Assembly: GCA_002354805.1 (NCBI GenBank)
Contig: DEMH01000015.1
Location: 287,464-351,463 of the forward strand
Origin: Gammaproteobacteria bacterium UBA2675
GTDB taxonomy: Bacteria > Pseudomonadota > Gammaproteobacteria > Pseudomonadales > Pseudohongiellaceae
Length of the DNA: 64,000 bases
Direction: 5' to 3'
Part shown: one piece after another, positions 61,706-64,000 of the stretch
Layout: the number at the start of each line of letters is the position of its first letter
Position numbering within the stretch: position 1 is the first letter of the stretch
Notes under the pieces: generated by a model
Database searches by the model: none
What the model saw: the letters and a program-made list of their open reading frames with translations, nothing else
Told to the model about the DNA's origin: nothing
Position numbers and translations under genes: made by a program

Positions 61706-64000
61706 ATGAACTCTCAGTTCGATAGTGAACTCGCCGTGTTACGCGATCGCTACAGGCAAAACCTGGTAAACTATCGATCAGAAATCGAGCGATACTGGTT
61801 ATTGTTTCAACAGGAACAGCACCCCGCTCATCTGGAGCAAATTACCATGCTCGCCCATCGGCTTGCTGGTTCAGGTCGAGCATATGGTTTCGAACAGTTG
61901 TCCCAGTTAGCCAGCGCCCTTGAAAACACGGTTGACCATCCGGAAAAACAGCTGTCGGACGACCTTTTGACCCAACTGACCGAGTCGGTCAAAAAGCTGC
62001 TTGCCCGCCTCCGAATTGACGAGTCCAGCCAGGATTCGGCCACGGGGCTAGTTACTTCGACATCGGACCTCACCGGCCCGGATCACAATCCAGACGAAGT
62101 CCGAATACTGGTTGTTGATGACGACACGGATTTTTGCCTTAAGTTGTGCCACTTTCTAAGAAATCACGGTTACACCGTATTCAGTCTGAACGATATAGCC
62201 GGATTTGAAGACGCGGTCGCACGCTACTCGCCCAAGGCCGTAATAGTCGACATGGACTTCTATGGTCAACGCGAGGCAGGCGCCCAGACCGTGTTAAGCT
62301 GGCAGGAACGAAACGGCCAACCCGTCCCGGTAATTTTCGTGTCTGCCTTTGATTCAATAGACCTCAGATTGACGGCAGTGCGGGCTGGTGGAAATTTTTT
62401 CTTGAGTAAGCCGCTTGACCAGCATCGCCTGCTGTTTATTCTGGGTTCGGAGCTCGACCTGCAACCAGCGGACGCATTTCGTGTGTTGCTGGTCGACGAT
62501 GATACTGATCTTCTCATTCTTTACGAATCAATTTTAACCCGATCCGGCTATGCTGTTCATACCGCAAGCTGTGCGACAGAAGCCTTAAACTTGCTTGAGC
62601 AGGAGTCCGTCGACCTTGTACTGATAGATGTCTACATGCCCGAATTTAATGGCATTGAGCTCGGGCAACTGATTCGTCAACATGAACGTTTTTCTCACAT
62701 TTCGCTTCTGTTTATGTCTGCCTCTGCTGACACAGACGTCAGGCTAGCCTGTGCCAGACTAACCAGCGATGAATTTATTAACAAACCCATCGAGCCCTGG
62801 CGACTGAACATGGTGATCAAGGCCCGGTCGGCGCGCAAACACAAGCACCTGACTGGTAGCTATATTAATTACGATCAGCACTTGCATCAAAATGACCCAC
62901 TCACAGCTCTCCCTTCTCTAAAAACATTTCGCAAGGCACTTCAGTCTCAACTGAATAATTTGAATCCTGGTGAGCAATTTGCGGTACTGAAAATCGATAT
63001 CAGGCATTTTCATACCGTGAATAATTTATACGGGTATTTCACTGGCAATCAGGTTTTACAACGTCTGGCATGGGAGTTGTCGCAAAGTTTATCGATGGAT
63101 GACCTGCTGTGTCGCGAAAGTGGCGATGAATTTTTGGTAATGACGGCAGTGACTACTGACCCATCAACTATTAACACTCTTACAAAAAAACTCGCTGTTG
63201 AAACGAGTAAACCTATGCAGTTTGGTGATCAAAGGAATGTTGTTCTTTCGGCAGACATTGGCGTTGTCATTGCGCCGAAGGATAGCAACAGAGCAGATGA
63301 ACTGTTGCAGTATCTGGATACAGCCCTGTTCGCCGCCAGACGTTCGACGGAAACCTGTATCCGTTACTTTAATGCTTCCATGAGAAAGCAAGAGGTACTG
63401 AAGTTTGATCTGGCTCAGGAGATCAGGCGTGGCCTGACAGATGGACAATTTGTTGCGGTGTACCAGCCTATTTTTTCTGTGGCAGATGGACGATTGACAG
63501 GTTTTGAAGCACTTGCCCGATGGCAACATCCAGCTCGAGGTCTTGTTCCACCACTGGAGTTCATACCTGTCCTGGAAGAGCAAGGGTTCATTACTCAGCT
63601 GACAAAATCCATGCTGGGATTGGCGTTAGAACAGCTGGCGAACTGGCTCACTGTGCACCCGGATCTGTTTGTGTCCGTCAACCTGTCGGCCCGCGATATT
63701 CAGGAGCCGGACTTTATTCGTGTCCTGAAACACCTGCTGCAGTACCACCAGCTGCCACCAAGCTGTGTGCTACTTGAAATTACTGAAACTGTTTTGCTTG
63801 CTGACTGGAATAATGCGTCCAAGTCAATTAACGAGCTAAAAGCATTAGGCGTGAAACTGGCACTGGATGATTTTGGTACAGGCTATAGCTCATTAAGTTA
63901 CCTGAGCAAAATAAAGGCATCTGCGCTGAAAGTCGATCGCAGCTTTATCAACTCCTGGTCAGAATCAAGCGAGGACGAGCTCTTAACCACGATGGTCCAA
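61706..64000 (+). CDS. Hybrid signalling protein Hpt-REC-REC-GGDEF-EAL (3' end off window)
   Basis: The frame is open from the ATG at 61706 (AAGGAG upstream) to the right edge, 765 codons, without a stop. Domains in order: Hpt with the phospho-His51 in MLAHRLAGSG; first receiver with D182 and K235; second receiver with D308 and K360. Next come a degenerate GGDEF domain (SGDEF, 472-476, no I-site) and an EAL domain. The EAL domain has E601, N659, E691, E694, DDFGTGYSS (721-729) and K742, so phosphodiesterase activity is likely. It should lower c-di-GMP in answer to a phosphorelay whose kinase is not here. The C terminus is missing only because the window ends. Confidence 0.93.
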   Translation, partial: MNSQFDSELAVLRDRYRQNLVNYRSEIERYWLLFQQEQHPAHLEQITMLAHRLAGSGRAYGFEQLSQLASALENTVDHPEKQLSDDLLTQLTESVKKLLARLRIDESSQDSATGLVTSTSDLTGPDHNPDEVRILVVDDDTDFCLKLCHFLRNHGYTVFSLNDIAGFEDAVARYSPKAVIVDMDFYGQREAGAQTVLSWQERNGQPVPVIFVSAFDSIDLRLTAVRAGGNFFLSKPLDQHRLLFILGSELDLQPADAFRVLLVDDDTDLLILYESILTRSGYAVHTASCATEALNLLEQESVDLVLIDVYMPEFNGIELGQLIRQHERFSHISLLFMSASADTDVRLACARLTSDEFINKPIEPWRLNMVIKARSARKHKHLTGSYINYDQHLHQNDPLTALPSLKTFRKALQSQLNNLNPGEQFAVLKIDIRHFHTVNNLYGYFTGNQVLQRLAWELSQSLSMDDLLCRESGDEFLVMTAVTTDPSTINTLTKKLAVETSKPMQFGDQRNVVLSADIGVVIAPKDSNRADELLQYLDTALFAARRSTETCIRYFNASMRKQEVLKFDLAQEIRRGLTDGQFVAVYQPIFSVADGRLTGFEALARWQHPARGLVPPLEFIPVLEEQGFITQLTKSMLGLALEQLANWLTVHPDLFVSVNLSARDIQEPDFIRVLKHLLQYHQLPPSCVLLEITETVLLADWNNASKSINELKALGVKLALDDFGTGYSSLSYLSKIKASALKVDRSFINSWSESSEDELLTTMVQ

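Overview
The window is core gammaproteobacterial chromosome of roughly middling GC. Gene orders that are classic for Gammaproteobacteria support this: ffs-dnaX-ybaB-recR, gltA divergent from sdhCDAB-sucAB-lpd-sucCD, and yceD-rpmF-plsX-fabD-fabG-acpP-fabF-pabC-mltG-tmk-holB-pilZ. A TtpC-type second TonB system and tandem PQQ dehydrogenases suggest an aerobic, possibly marine or aquatic heterotroph. I cannot name the genus; a Pseudohongiella/OM182-like lineage is only a guess.

Layout. 1-310: a hairpin-rich stretch that includes a remnant of a tRNA-Ser 3' end. 311-4169: two tandem periplasmic PQQ-dependent dehydrogenases. 4251-8881: SRP RNA, then dnaX (with an apparent -1 frameshift site for the gamma subunit), ybaB, recR, rnd and a YcgN-like gene. 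8964-11334: a small membrane protein, a MoxR ATPase and a VWA protein. 11437-17593: acyl-CoA ligase, HrpA helicase and MlaA. 17595-19130 (minus): a TerB-like protein and DusA. 19242-20991: gltX and tRNA-Ala(GGC). 21077-33940: the TCA cycle block. 34329-39461: a six-gene TonB2/TtpC energy-transduction operon. 39631-43336: htpG and, convergent to it, argS. 43507-53950: rluC, then the long lipid, ribosome and replication block. 54055-61413: a copper/redox-flavoured region (DUF411 lipoprotein, FAD oxidase, glutathione reductase, diguanylate cyclase, multicopper oxidase, TolC-type outer membrane protein, Cys/His-rich exported protein). 61706 to the right edge: a truncated Hpt-REC-REC-GGDEF-EAL signalling protein.

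How the parts work together. Citrate synthase, succinate dehydrogenase, 2-oxoglutarate dehydrogenase and succinyl-CoA synthetase form one catabolic block read from a promoter region shared with gltA. The fatty-acid block makes acyl-ACP and links it to ribosome (L32), phospholipid (PlsX), folate (PabC), cell-wall (MltG) and replication (Tmk, HolB) functions. The TonB2 operon would supply proton-motive force to outer-membrane receptors. No CRISPR array, insertion sequence or phage gene was seen. The most notable non-coding signals are the dnaX slippery site, a nearly leaderless promoter in front of yceD that overlaps the rluC terminator, internal hairpins at sucB/lpd and acpP/fabF, and the tRNA-Ser remnant at the left edge.
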